DNA of 11,123 nt, from positions 1 to 11,123 of the forward strand of contig CAMLNB010000116.1 of NCBI GenBank assembly GCA_946481205.1, in the 5' to 3' direction. Positions 1 to 6,292 of this stretch are shown here, in pieces. The stretch is from an uncultured Kangiella sp. (GTDB lineage: Bacteria > Pseudomonadota > Gammaproteobacteria > Enterobacterales > DSM-103792). How positions within the stretch are numbered: position 1 is the stretch's first letter; the number at the start of each line of letters is the position of its first letter. The translations under genes and the position numbers were made by a program. The notes below the pieces were generated by a model. The model saw only the letters and a program-made list of their open reading frames with translations, was not told where the DNA came from and did not search any database.

Positions 1-1514
1 AGGCTGAGTCGCTGTTCGGCCTGTGTTGCGTTCAGCATGGCGCCGTCGAGTTGCATGCTGGCATCAGCGAGCTGCCAGCCGTCACGACCTTCATTAAGTG
101 TGAGTTTTCCGCGCCCGTTCAATGCCGGCGTACTCAGCTGCCAAGGCGTTTCACCATCGAGCGTGATTGTGCTGGCGCGGATCTTCAGCGGCTGCTCGGC
201 AAGCAGTGTCAGTTGTGGCGAAGCAGTATCGCTGAACTGCACCGCAACCAAGCCTTGCATTTGCAGCTGCGTGGCGCGCACCGGCGGCTGTCGAATGCTC
301 GGCACACTGCCCCGCAATTGCAGCATCAGTTGGCCATGCCAGCCCTGCGCTGCAGTCCGGTTGATGATGAGATCACGCAGGCCAAACTGCCAGCTTCCCC
401 ATTTTTCCGTCTGCCATTGCAACGGCAGCGCATCCGTGCTGCTGAGCTGGCCCGGCAAGGCCGAGTCCGCGTCAGTTTGCCATTGCAGTGAGTAGGTGTC
501 GGTGAGCGCGATCTGGCCTTTTCCCAGTGCGCTGTCGCGCATCTGCCATTGCAGTTGCGTGTGCGGCAACCAACGGAGTAACACCCGCTCGGGTAGCATG
601 GTTGTGGAATTGATACTGGCATTGTCATCGACATTGGTATTGGCGGTTGCGCTCAGTTGAGCTTCGCCTTCGACCTGCAATTGTGCCAGCTCGGTTTGCA
701 GCTGCAACGATTGCAGCGTCAGCTGGCCATCAAGTTGCTGCCAGTGACCGGTGTGAGGGCCGAGTGTGATGCGACTGTCGAGCATCAGTGTGCCCTGACT
801 ATTGGCAAGCGGCGCGAGCTCGGGCAGCACTCGCTGCCACGGCGGTAGCGAAGCCAGCTGCAGCGTTGCCTGCAGCTGCACCGGTTGCAGTGTCGGCGTG
901 CGGGCGCTGATCAGTCGCAACTCCAGTGCCGTGTGCTGTGCGGTTTGCGCTGTCAGGTTCAGTTGCAGCTGCTCGGCGGCTTCGCCCAGCTCGCCATGCA
1001 GCTGCAAGTCTGCTTGCTCGGCTTTCAGTGTCAGCGTGCGGTCATCGGTTTGTTGCAGCTGCAAGCGCAGTGGTTGCGGGCTTTCGATATCGTATTGCGG
1101 AGCACGGATATGCAGATTCGCGATCTGTACGTCATCGAATGGCAGGCGCGGCAACTGCGAGATCGGCCAGGGTTCTGGCGGGGCTGACTTGCCCTTTGCC
1201 AACAGCAGCTTGAGTTCGCCAATGCGAATCTGCGTAGCGTGCCGACGAGCAACATCGATTTCCAACACCACATCGTTGGCGGTCACATCAGCGCTGTCGC
1301 CGGTCGCAGTTTGGTAACGGAACTGCAACGCGGCAAGCCGAATCCGCTGCCAGCTGACAGTCTCGAACTGCACGCTCAGACCGCTGACACCGGGGATTTC
1401 CAACCAGTGACTCAGCGCAAAACCGAGCAGCCGCGGTAACGCCAGCCACAGCAATAGCAAACCGGCCAGCAGCATGATGGCGAGTTTCAGCAGTCGGCGA
1501 CGGAGTGCGGACAT
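1..1514 (-). CDS. YdbH/AsmA-like envelope protein, C-terminus beyond window
   Basis: An unbroken reading frame runs from the ATG at 1514 to the window edge (504 codons visible, no stop), so the C-terminus is missing. Residues 1-8 are basic (MSALRRRL), followed by one hydrophobic segment at about 10-27. This is an inner-membrane anchor with the rest in the periplasm. The remainder is low-charge, beta-rich sequence with strong Leu-Gln alternation at about residues 145-290, and the early block VSGLSVQFETVSWQRIRLAA resembles the start of YdbH-type proteins. E. coli YdbH (about 880 residues) is an AsmA-like bridge for phospholipid traffic to the outer membrane. Membership is inferred from architecture and size; another AsmA/TamB-like protein is the main alternative. 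No Shine-Dalgarno is visible before the ATG, but the basic, then hydrophobic N-terminus supports this start. It is separated from purD by strong terminators, so it is probably its own transcription unit. Confidence 0.6.
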   Translation of the reverse strand, partial: MSALRRRLLKLAIMLLAGLLLLWLALPRLLGFALSHWLEIPGVSGLSVQFETVSWQRIRLAALQFRYQTATGDSADVTANDVVLEIDVARRHATQIRIGELKLLLAKGKSAPPEPWPISQLPRLPFDDVQIANLHIRAPQYDIESPQPLRLQLQQTDDRTLTLKAEQADLQLHGELGEAAEQLQLNLTAQTAQHTALELRLISARTPTLQPVQLQATLQLASLPPWQRVLPELAPLANSQGTLMLDSRITLGPHTGHWQQLDGQLTLQSLQLQTELAQLQVEGEAQLSATANTNVDDNASINSTTMLPERVLLRWLPHTQLQWQMRDSALGKGQIALTDTYSLQWQTDADSALPGQLSSTDALPLQWQTEKWGSWQFGLRDLIINRTAAQGWHGQLMLQLRGSVPSIRQPPVRATQLQMQGLVAVQFSDTASPQLTLLAEQPLKIRASTITLDGETPWQLSTPALNGRGKLTLNEGRDGWQLADASMQLDGAMLNATQAEQRLS

Positions 1515-1543
1515 AAGACTGGTGGCGGATCAGGCAGGCCCCC

Positions 1544-1571
1544 AGCTTAGCGGGATTTGTCAGACGAACAA
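1544..1571 (-). promoter_or_regulatory. candidate promoter for the YdbH-like gene
   Basis: On the minus strand a TTGTTC hexamer (1566-1571) is followed after 16 nt by TAAGCT (1544-1549), about 30 nt before the ATG at 1514. Each hexamer matches the sigma-70 consensus at only three positions, so this is weak. It is listed because the terminators just upstream mean the gene needs its own promoter and this is the best-placed pair seen in the 80-nt leader. Confidence 0.25.
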
Positions 1572-1594
1572 GCCGACACGACGGCATCGGCAAG

Positions 1595-1626
1595 AAAAAC
1601 GGCCAAGAAAAAACCGCTGGCCGTTT
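1595..1626 (-). terminator. second intrinsic terminator after purD
   Basis: Read on the minus strand, a perfect 9-bp stem (AAACGGCCA at 1618-1626 with TGGCCGTTT at 1597-1605) encloses a 12-nt loop and runs into TTTTT (1595-1599). It overlaps the upstream terminator hairpin and cannot form at the same time, because positions 1618-1619 belong to a stem arm in both. It probably serves as a backup stop for purine-gene transcription. Confidence 0.75.
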
Positions 1627-1641
1627 CCGGGCAGCGGTTTT
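1610..1641 (-). terminator. first intrinsic terminator after purD
   Basis: A perfect 10-bp stem (AAAACCGCTG with CAGCGGTTTT, arms at 1632-1641 and 1610-1619) with a 12-nt loop begins 20 nt after the purD stop codon. On the minus strand it ends in a run of six T (1608-1613). This is a standard Rho-independent terminator closing the purH-purD unit. The A-rich opposite arm means it could also act in the other direction. Confidence 0.85.
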
Positions 1642-1660
1642 GCTATTCAGGCTGCTGCGT

Positions 1661-2944
1661 TTATTGGCGTTCGCGAGCAATCGCGCGCCAGCCGATGTCT
1701 TGCCGGCAGAACATGCCTTTCCAGCTCACCCGGTGGGCGAGCAGGTAAGCGCGTTGCTGCGCTTCATGAACCGATTCGCCCAAGGCCGTAGCACACAGTA
1801 CGCGGCCGCCATTGGTGACAACGGCGCCGTCCTTTTCAGCGGTGCCGGCATGGAACAGTTTGGCGTCGGCGACGGTGGCATCAAGGCCGTCGATGACATC
1901 GCCCTTGCGCGGATCATCCGGGTAGCCGGCAGCGGCGAGCACCACGCCCACCGCAGCGCGGTGATCCCAGTCGGCGCTGACGCTGTTCAAACGAGCTTCG
2001 GCGCCGGCTTCGCACAGCGTCACCAGATCTGACTTCAAACGCATCATGATCGGCTGGGTTTCCGGATCGCCAAAACGGCAGTTGAACTCAATGACTTTCG
2101 GCTCGCCCTTTTCATTGATCATCAAACCGGCATAGAGAAAGCCGACATAGGGATGACCATCGGCAATCATGCCGCGCACGGTGGGGTAAATGATCTCTTT
2201 CATCACGCGGTCGTGGACTTCTTGCGTCACCACCGGCGCCGGCGAATAGGCACCCATGCCGCCGGTGTTCGGGCCGCGATCGCCATCATCACGGCGCTTG
2301 TGGTCCTGCGAGGTTGCCATCGGGATGACGTTATTGCCATCGACCATGACAATGAAGCTGGCTTCTTCGCCGGCCAGAAACTCTTCGATGACCACCCGCG
2401 AACCGGCGCTGCCGAACTTGTTGCCGGACAGCATGTCGTCAATCGCGGCGAACGCTTCATCCTTGGTCATCGCGACGATCACGCCTTTGCCGGCAGCAAG
2501 GCCATCGGCCTTGATGACAATCGGCGCGCCCATTTGTTCGACATACGCTTTCGCCGGCGGAATTTCGGTGAAGGTCTGGTATTGCGCGGTCGGGATCTTG
2601 TGCCGCCAGAGAAACTCTTTCGCAAACGCTTTCGAACTTTCCAGCTGGGCGGCGTGCTTGTGCGGGCCAAAGATTTTCACGCCGGCTTTGCGGAAAGCGT
2701 CGACCACACCAGCAGCGAGCGGTGCTTCCGGGCCGACAATGGTCAGATCGATTTTTTCGCTCTGTGCGAACGTCAGCAATTTCTCGACATCGGTCGCACC
2801 AATCGCGACGTTCTGGATTTTCGGTTCGCGCGCGGTACCCGGATTGCCCGGGGCAACGAACACCTGCGATACCCGGCCGCTTTGTGCCACTTTCCACGAC
2901 AGCGCGTGTTCGCGCCCGCCGTTGCCAATGACCAGAATTTTCAT
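1661..2944 (-). CDS. purD: phosphoribosylamine-glycine ligase (GAR synthetase)
   Basis: Second step of de novo purine synthesis: joins 5-phosphoribosylamine and glycine using ATP to give GAR, in the cytosol. The 427-residue product matches the usual length (E. coli about 429). Visible landmarks are the N-terminal GNGGREHAL loop (residues 7-15), GPEAPLAAGVVDAF, the ATP-grasp signature KADGLAAGKGVIVA, EEFLAGEEASF, the DRGPNTGGMGAYSPAP block, the metal/ATP-binding EFNCRFGDPETQ segment and the C-terminal GWRAIARE tail. The start is the ATG at 2944, which begins the family-typical MKILVIG and has AAAGGG 6 nt upstream. An in-frame TTG at 2980 would add 12 unconserved residues and is not preferred. 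It lies 133 nt downstream of purH with a REPIN between them, and no clear promoter of its own, so co-transcription with purH is likely. Confidence 0.97.
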   Translation of the reverse strand: MKILVIGNGGREHALSWKVAQSGRVSQVFVAPGNPGTAREPKIQNVAIGATDVEKLLTFAQSEKIDLTIVGPEAPLAAGVVDAFRKAGVKIFGPHKHAAQLESSKAFAKEFLWRHKIPTAQYQTFTEIPPAKAYVEQMGAPIVIKADGLAAGKGVIVAMTKDEAFAAIDDMLSGNKFGSAGSRVVIEEFLAGEEASFIVMVDGNNVIPMATSQDHKRRDDGDRGPNTGGMGAYSPAPVVTQEVHDRVMKEIIYPTVRGMIADGHPYVGFLYAGLMINEKGEPKVIEFNCRFGDPETQPIMMRLKSDLVTLCEAGAEARLNSVSADWDHRAAVGVVLAAAGYPDDPRKGDVIDGLDATVADAKLFHAGTAEKDGAVVTNGGRVLCATALGESVHEAQQRAYLLAHRVSWKGMFCRQDIGWRAIARERQ

Positions 2945-2995
2945 TGTTGTCCCTTTCTTCGAATCAAGCCGCTTGTGCAAGGAGAAAGATGGTTA

Positions 2996-3067
2996 CTGTG
3001 GGAGTGGCTTCCGCCGTGATTGCCTTTCATTCGCTGGCAAATATCGCGGCCAAGGCCGCTCCCACAG
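2996..3067. repeat. REPIN (inverted pair of REP palindromes) between purH and purD
   Basis: Two 25-nt elements face each other: 2996-3020 (CTGTGGGAGTGGCTTCCGCC...) and the reverse complement of 3043-3067 (CTGTGGGAGCGGCCTTGGCC...). They agree at 20 of 25 positions and are 22 nt apart. The second holds a perfect GCGGCC/GGCCGC hairpin; the first keeps a stem through G-U pairs. The GTGGGAG head and CGCGAT tail are those of REP families common in Pseudomonas and some Xanthomonadaceae, mobilised by RAYT transposases encoded elsewhere. In this position it may stabilise purH mRNA or lower purD expression. Confidence 0.8.
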
Positions 3068-3077
3068 GGTTCCTGAA

Positions 3078-4670
3078 TCAATGACGGAAATGGCGCATGC
3101 CAGTGAACACCATTGCCATGCCGTGTTCGTCGGCAGCGGCAATGACTTCGGCGTCGCGCATCGAACCGCCCGGCTGGATCACGCAGGCGATGCCGTTTTT
3201 GGCGGCATTGTCGATGCCGTCGCGGAACGGGAAGAAAGCATCCGAGGCCATCACGGCGCCCTGCACTTGCAGGCCGGCGTGTTCGGCCTTGATCGCGGCG
3301 ATGCGGGCCGAATTCACACGTGACATCTGGCCGGCGCCGACGCCGATAGTCTGGCGGTTCTTGGCATAGACAATCGCGTTCGATTTGACGAACTTGGCGA
3401 CTTTCCAGGCGAAGATCAGATCGTGCATCTCGGCTTCGGTCGGTACCCGCTTGGTGACGACTTTCAGATCAGCTTCGGTGATCATGCCGTTGTCGCGATC
3501 CTGCACCAGCAGACCGCCGTTGACGCGCTTGTAATCCCAGCCCGGCGCGCGGTCTTGCGACCATTCGCCACTTTCGAGCAGGCGCACGTTCTGCTTGGCG
3601 GCAACGACGGCGCGTGCGGCGTCCGATACTTTCGGCGCGATGATCACTTCGACAAACTGACGCTCGACAATCGCTTTCGCGGTGTCGGCATCGAGCTCAC
3701 GGTTGAACGCGATAATGCCGCCGAACGCGCTTTCCGGATCGGTGGCATAGGCCAGATCGTAAGCCGCGCGGATGCCATCCAGCGACACCGCGACGCCGCA
3801 CGGGTTGGCGTGCTTGACGATCACGCAGGCCGGCTTCACAAACGATTTGACGCATTCGAGTGCGGCATCGGTGTCAGCAACGTTGTTGAAGCTCAGCTCT
3901 TTGCCTTGCAGCTGGATGGCGGTGGCCACACTCGCTTCCACTGGCTTGGCTTCGACATAGAACGCCGCATTTTGATGCGGGTTCTCGCCGTAGCGCATGT
4001 CCTGCTTCTTGATGAACTGGCTGTTGAAGGTGCGCGGGAACAGATCCGGCGCGGCGTGCTTGGCGGCAACATCGTCGCTGCCAACGCGCAGACCAAGGTA
4101 ATTGGCGATCATGCCATCATAGCCGGCGGTGTGTTCAAAGGCTTTGACCGCCAAATCAAAACGCAGCGCATAGCTCGTGCCGCCAGTTGTCAGCGCGTCG
4201 ATGACGCGGCCGTAATCACTGGCGTTGACGACGATGGTGGTGTCCTTGTGATTCTTCGCAGTCGAACGCACCATGGTTGGGCCGCCGATATCGATGTTTT
4301 CGATCGCGTCTTCCAGCGTGCAGCCCGGTTTGGCGACCGTGGCGGCGAACGGATACAGATTCACGACGACCAAATCGATTGGCTCGATGCCGTGCTGCGC
4401 CATCACCGCGTCATCGGTGCCGCGGCGGCCGAGAATGCCGCCATGCACTTTCGGGTGCAGGGTTTTGACGCGGCCATCCATCATTTCCGGAAAGCCGGTG
4501 TATTCCGACACTTCCTTGACGGCGATACCGTTGTCTTTCAGCAGCTTGTAAGTACCGCCGGTGGACAGCAATTCGACGCCGTGGGCACTGAGCGCCTTGG
4601 CGAAATCAACGATACCGGTTTTGTCGGAAACGCTCAGCAAAGCGCGACGGATGGGGCGCAGATCGGACAT
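3078..4670 (-). CDS. purH: bifunctional AICAR transformylase / IMP cyclohydrolase
   Basis: Catalyses the last two steps to IMP: formyl transfer from 10-formyl-tetrahydrofolate to AICAR, then ring closure. The 530-residue length matches the family (E. coli 529). The N-terminal MGS-like cyclohydrolase domain (about 1-195) shows [19 protein letters not shown] (36-40), [15 protein letters not shown] (66-80), NLYPF and [11 protein letters not shown]. The transformylase domain shows MRYGENPHQ (225-233), the catalytic KHANPCG (286-292), [34 protein letters not shown] and [12 protein letters not shown], and ends in the typical GMRHFRH. Nothing is missing from either active site. The ATG at 4670 starts the conserved N-terminus, although the upstream Shine-Dalgarno is poor. 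It is flanked on both sides by REPINs and followed by purD. Confidence 0.98.
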   Translation of the reverse strand: MSDLRPIRRALLSVSDKTGIVDFAKALSAHGVELLSTGGTYKLLKDNGIAVKEVSEYTGFPEMMDGRVKTLHPKVHGGILGRRGTDDAVMAQHGIEPIDLVVVNLYPFAATVAKPGCTLEDAIENIDIGGPTMVRSTAKNHKDTTIVVNASDYGRVIDALTTGGTSYALRFDLAVKAFEHTAGYDGMIANYLGLRVGSDDVAAKHAAPDLFPRTFNSQFIKKQDMRYGENPHQNAAFYVEAKPVEASVATAIQLQGKELSFNNVADTDAALECVKSFVKPACVIVKHANPCGVAVSLDGIRAAYDLAYATDPESAFGGIIAFNRELDADTAKAIVERQFVEVIIAPKVSDAARAVVAAKQNVRLLESGEWSQDRAPGWDYKRVNGGLLVQDRDNGMITEADLKVVTKRVPTEAEMHDLIFAWKVAKFVKSNAIVYAKNRQTIGVGAGQMSRVNSARIAAIKAEHAGLQVQGAVMASDAFFPFRDGIDNAAKNGIACVIQPGGSMRDAEVIAAADEHGMAMVFTGMRHFRH

Positions 4671-4702
4671 GGTGAGATCACGTTTTCGTAGAGGGGGAAC
4701 AA

Positions 4703-4792
4703 ATGTGGGAGCGTGCTTGGCTGCGATGCTAGTGGTTCAACAATAGCCAGCGGCTTTGCGGAAACCTCATCGCGACCAAGGCCGCTCCCACC
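4703..4792. repeat. REPIN (inverted pair of REP palindromes) between fis and purH
   Basis: The element at 4703-4727 (ATGTGGGAGCGTGCTTGGCT...) faces the reverse complement of 4769-4792 (GGTGGGAGCGGCCTTGGTCG...), with 41 nt between them. Both end in GCGAT and belong to the same family as the pair at 2996-3067, with the same outward placement of the GTGGGAG heads. The right element differs from the 3043-3067 copy mainly by one change inside the stem. It lies in the 162-nt gap between fis and purH. Confidence 0.78.
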
Positions 4793-4802
4793 GATTCATT
4801 AC

Positions 4803-4825
4803 AGAGCTCCAATGCGGAGAGCTCT
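4803..4825. other. hairpin just after fis
   Basis: AGAGCTC (4803-4809) and GAGCTCT (4819-4825) form a perfect 7-bp stem with a 9-nt loop, starting 7 nt past the fis stop codon. On the minus strand it is followed by GTAATGAATC, with no T-run, so it is not a classical intrinsic terminator for fis. It may be an mRNA 3'-end stabiliser. On the plus strand it is followed by TTGTTAATTT, but no plus-strand gene needs stopping there. Confidence 0.4.
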
Positions 4826-4832
4826 TGTTAAT

Positions 4833-5120
4833 TTACAGATCGTACTGCTTCAGCTTCTTGCGCAGGGTGCCGCGGTTCAGGCCGAGCACTTGCGAAGCCT
4901 TGGTCTGGTTGTTGCGCACTTGCTTCATGACCACTTCGAGCAGCGGCGCTTCGACTTCGGCGAGCACCAGGTCATACAGGTTGCTCGGCAGCTCACCTTC
5001 AAGATGGGCAAAGTAATTCTGCACCGCAGTCTGCACGCATTCGCGCAGGGTCGGTTGCTGGGTGGTCGTCGCGGTGCTGGTCTTGTCCGCGAAATTTTTT
5101 TCCACGAGAAACTGTTCCAT
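4833..5120 (-). CDS. fis: nucleoid-associated DNA-bending regulator Fis
   Basis: A 95-residue protein (E. coli Fis is 98) that binds degenerate 15-bp sites as a homodimer, bends DNA and controls rRNA, tRNA and many growth-phase genes. The N-terminal part (about 1-28) is a variable flexible arm. The middle holds the two dimerising helices ([18 protein letters not shown] and [20 protein letters not shown]). The C-terminal helix-turn-helix reads [20 protein letters not shown], nearly as in enteric Fis, and ends KQYDL. It starts 3 nt after the dusB stop codon, so the two are co-transcribed and probably translationally coupled; an imperfect CAGG lies in the end of dusB. The dusB-fis order is the classical gammaproteobacterial one. 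Expression is expected from the dusB promoter, which carries a Fis-like site. Confidence 0.97.
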   Translation of the reverse strand: MEQFLVEKNFADKTSTATTTQQPTLRECVQTAVQNYFAHLEGELPSNLYDLVLAEVEAPLLEVVMKQVRNNQTKASQVLGLNRGTLRKKLKQYDL

Positions 5121-5123
5121 TAC

Positions 5124-6131
5124 TCAAGCTGCCTGTTGTTGAAAATCAGTTGATGTAGTCGTCAACAAGAACGCTGCGAGTGCTTGACGCTGCTCGGCGG
5201 CATCCTCGATGGCGTTGAACCGGGCGCGGAACGCCTCGCCATTGGCGCGCTCATCCACATACCAGCCCACATGTTTGCGCGCGATGCGCAGGCCCATGTA
5301 CTCGCCGTAAAACGAGTGTAACTGCGCCACATGTCGGTCCATGACTTCATGCACTTCCTCGGCCGACGGCGGCGCAAGCGCGGTGCCGTGTTCGAGAAAA
5401 TGCAGAATCTCGCGAAAAATCCAGGGATTGCCCTGGGCGGCGCGCCCGATCATCACGGCATCCACGCCGGTCTGTTCGAGCACCCATTTCGCTTTCGCTG
5501 GCGAATCGATGTCGCCATTGGCGATCACCGGAATCGACAGCGCCTGTTTCACCGCTGCAACGGTGTCGTACTCGGCCTGACCCTTGTACAGCTGATCACG
5601 GGTCCGGCCGTGAATGGTCACGGCGACTGCCCCGGCGTCCTGCGCGATCAGCGCCAGTTCGACCGCATTGCGGAGCTCAGCACAGGGGCCGGCCCGCATT
5701 TTCACCGTCACCGGCACCGGGTTCGGCAACGACTGCACGGCCTGCACCGTCGCTTCGATGATGGCCTTGGCGGCCGGCAGATCCGCCATCAAGGCAGAAC
5801 CTGCGTACTTGTTGCAAACCTTCTTGGCCGGGCAACCCATGTTGATGTCGATGATCTGCGCACCGCGCTCGACATTGAACCGGGCCGCTTCCGCCAGCCA
5901 GCGCGGCTCCGCACCGGCTATCTGCACGGCCCGGATGCCCGATTCACCGCTGTGGTCCATCCGGCGCAGCGACTTTTCGGTGTCGCGCAGCTGTGGATTG
6001 GCCGACATCATTTCCGACACCGCCTGACCGGCGCCGAGCTCGCGGCACAGCTGCCGGAACGGCCGGTCTGTCACACCTGCCATCGGCGCCAGCCAGAGCG
6101 GGTTCGGCAAGGTGTAAGGACCAAGACGCAT
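5124..6131 (-). CDS. dusB: tRNA-dihydrouridine synthase B
   Basis: FMN-dependent enzyme that reduces specific uridines in the D-loop of tRNA to dihydrouridine with NADPH. The product is 335 residues (E. coli DusB 321). The TIM-barrel landmarks are LAPMAGVTDRPFRQLC (14-29), SEMMSANPQL, IDINMGCPAKKV with the catalytic Cys100, GSALM, VKMRAGPC, IHGRTRDQLYKG, IPVIANGDI and the FMN-phosphate motif MIGRAAQGNPWIFREI. The C-terminal RNA-binding helical domain has GLRIARKHVGWYV and FNAIEDAAEQ. The DusB assignment over DusA/DusC rests on similarity to the E. coli DusB sequence and on linkage to fis. The ATG at 6131 starts the conserved N-terminus; the short CT-rich leader has no recognisable Shine-Dalgarno, which is odd for the first gene of an operon. 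Confidence 0.96.
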   Translation of the reverse strand: MRLGPYTLPNPLWLAPMAGVTDRPFRQLCRELGAGQAVSEMMSANPQLRDTEKSLRRMDHSGESGIRAVQIAGAEPRWLAEAARFNVERGAQIIDINMGCPAKKVCNKYAGSALMADLPAAKAIIEATVQAVQSLPNPVPVTVKMRAGPCAELRNAVELALIAQDAGAVAVTIHGRTRDQLYKGQAEYDTVAAVKQALSIPVIANGDIDSPAKAKWVLEQTGVDAVMIGRAAQGNPWIFREILHFLEHGTALAPPSAEEVHEVMDRHVAQLHSFYGEYMGLRIARKHVGWYVDERANGEAFRARFNAIEDAAEQRQALAAFLLTTTSTDFQQQAA

Positions 6132-6163
6132 CAGGCAGGGAACCGGTGGCAGAAAGGGGGCGC

Positions 6164-6192
6164 ATTATACCGGCTGCTGGTTGAAAAATAAG
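6164..6192 (-). promoter_or_regulatory. dusB-fis promoter with GC-rich discriminator
   Basis: The minus strand carries a perfect TATAAT (6164-6169) 32 nt before the dusB ATG, immediately followed by GCGCCCCC. A GC-rich discriminator between the -10 box and the start point is the hallmark of stringently controlled promoters (rRNA P1, E. coli fis). The -35 zone at 17-nt spacing (6187-6192, CTTATT) is poor, so strength may depend on activators or DNA topology. Predicted transcription start is near 6157, giving a leader of about 25 nt. Confidence 0.65.
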
Positions 6193-6193
6193 C
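6179..6193 (-). promoter_or_regulatory. Fis-binding-site match over the dusB-fis -35 region
   Basis: Read on the minus strand the 15-mer is GCTTATTTTTCAACC. Against the Fis core GNtYAaWWWtTRaNC it keeps the essential G1 and C15, the pyrimidine/purine steps at 3-4 and 12-13, A5 and an all-A/T centre; the clear mismatch is C instead of T at position 11. It overlaps where RNA polymerase would contact the -35 of the dusB-fis promoter, the place expected for autorepression as in E. coli. Fis sites are degenerate, so binding is inferred. Confidence 0.5.
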
Positions 6194-6195
6194 AG

Positions 6196-6226
6196 TTGAC
6201 AAGCGACTTTTTGCGTCATTTTGACG
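6196..6226 (+). promoter_or_regulatory. candidate oprB promoter with overlapping palindrome
   Basis: A consensus TTGACA at 6196-6201 faces the porin gene. At 17-nt spacing the -10 zone is only TTTTGA (6219-6224), a poor match. Overlapping it is the perfect palindrome CGTCA-TTT-TGACG (6214-6226), a plausible operator half-site pair. A good -35 with a weak -10 under a palindrome suggests a regulated promoter, possibly activator-dependent. The predicted leader to the ATG at 6293 is about 60 nt. Confidence 0.4.
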
Positions 6227-6280
6227 GCCGTCCGGGCGGCTCGGCCGGACTCGACTACCTTTGTCAAAACGGCCGCTGGC

Positions 6281-6285
6281 AGGAG
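6281..6285 (+). promoter_or_regulatory. ribosome binding site fixing the oprB start
   Basis: AGGAG lies 7 nt before the ATG at 6293. This supports the internal ATG, which begins a signal peptide, over the in-frame TTG at 6221, which would put 24 Arg/Thr/Ser-rich residues in front of it. Confidence 0.8.
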
Positions 6286-6292
6286 CCTGTCC

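Noticed and set aside
37..1317. Several plus-strand frames of 60-170 codons over the first 1.3 kb
   Set aside because: They lie opposite the uninterrupted 504-codon YdbH-like frame, and their Cys/Ser/Gln-rich content reflects the repeated GCAGCTGC words.
2942..2980. Upstream TTG start for purD at 2980
   Set aside because: Adds 12 residues absent from the family; the ATG at 2944 begins the conserved MKILVIG.
2153..3323. Long plus-strand frames (288 and 355 codons) opposite purD and the purH end
   Set aside because: Shadow frames of purD/purH, with compositions dominated by His, Arg, Ala and Cys and no recognisable domain.
4675..4690. PurR-box-like sequence (ACGAAAACGTGATC...) upstream of purH
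   Set aside because: Only about 10 of 16 positions match the enterobacterial PUR box, the right half is lost, and PurR of that type is not expected in most non-enteric gammaproteobacteria.
3423..4691. 422-codon open frame on the plus strand opposite purH
   Set aside because: It is antisense to an intact, fully conserved purH and has no family-like sequence or ribosome site. Long antisense frames are expected opposite GC-rich genes.
5331..6191. 286-codon plus-strand frame opposite dusB
   Set aside because: Antisense to conserved dusB; His/Arg-rich sequence typical of a reversed reading.
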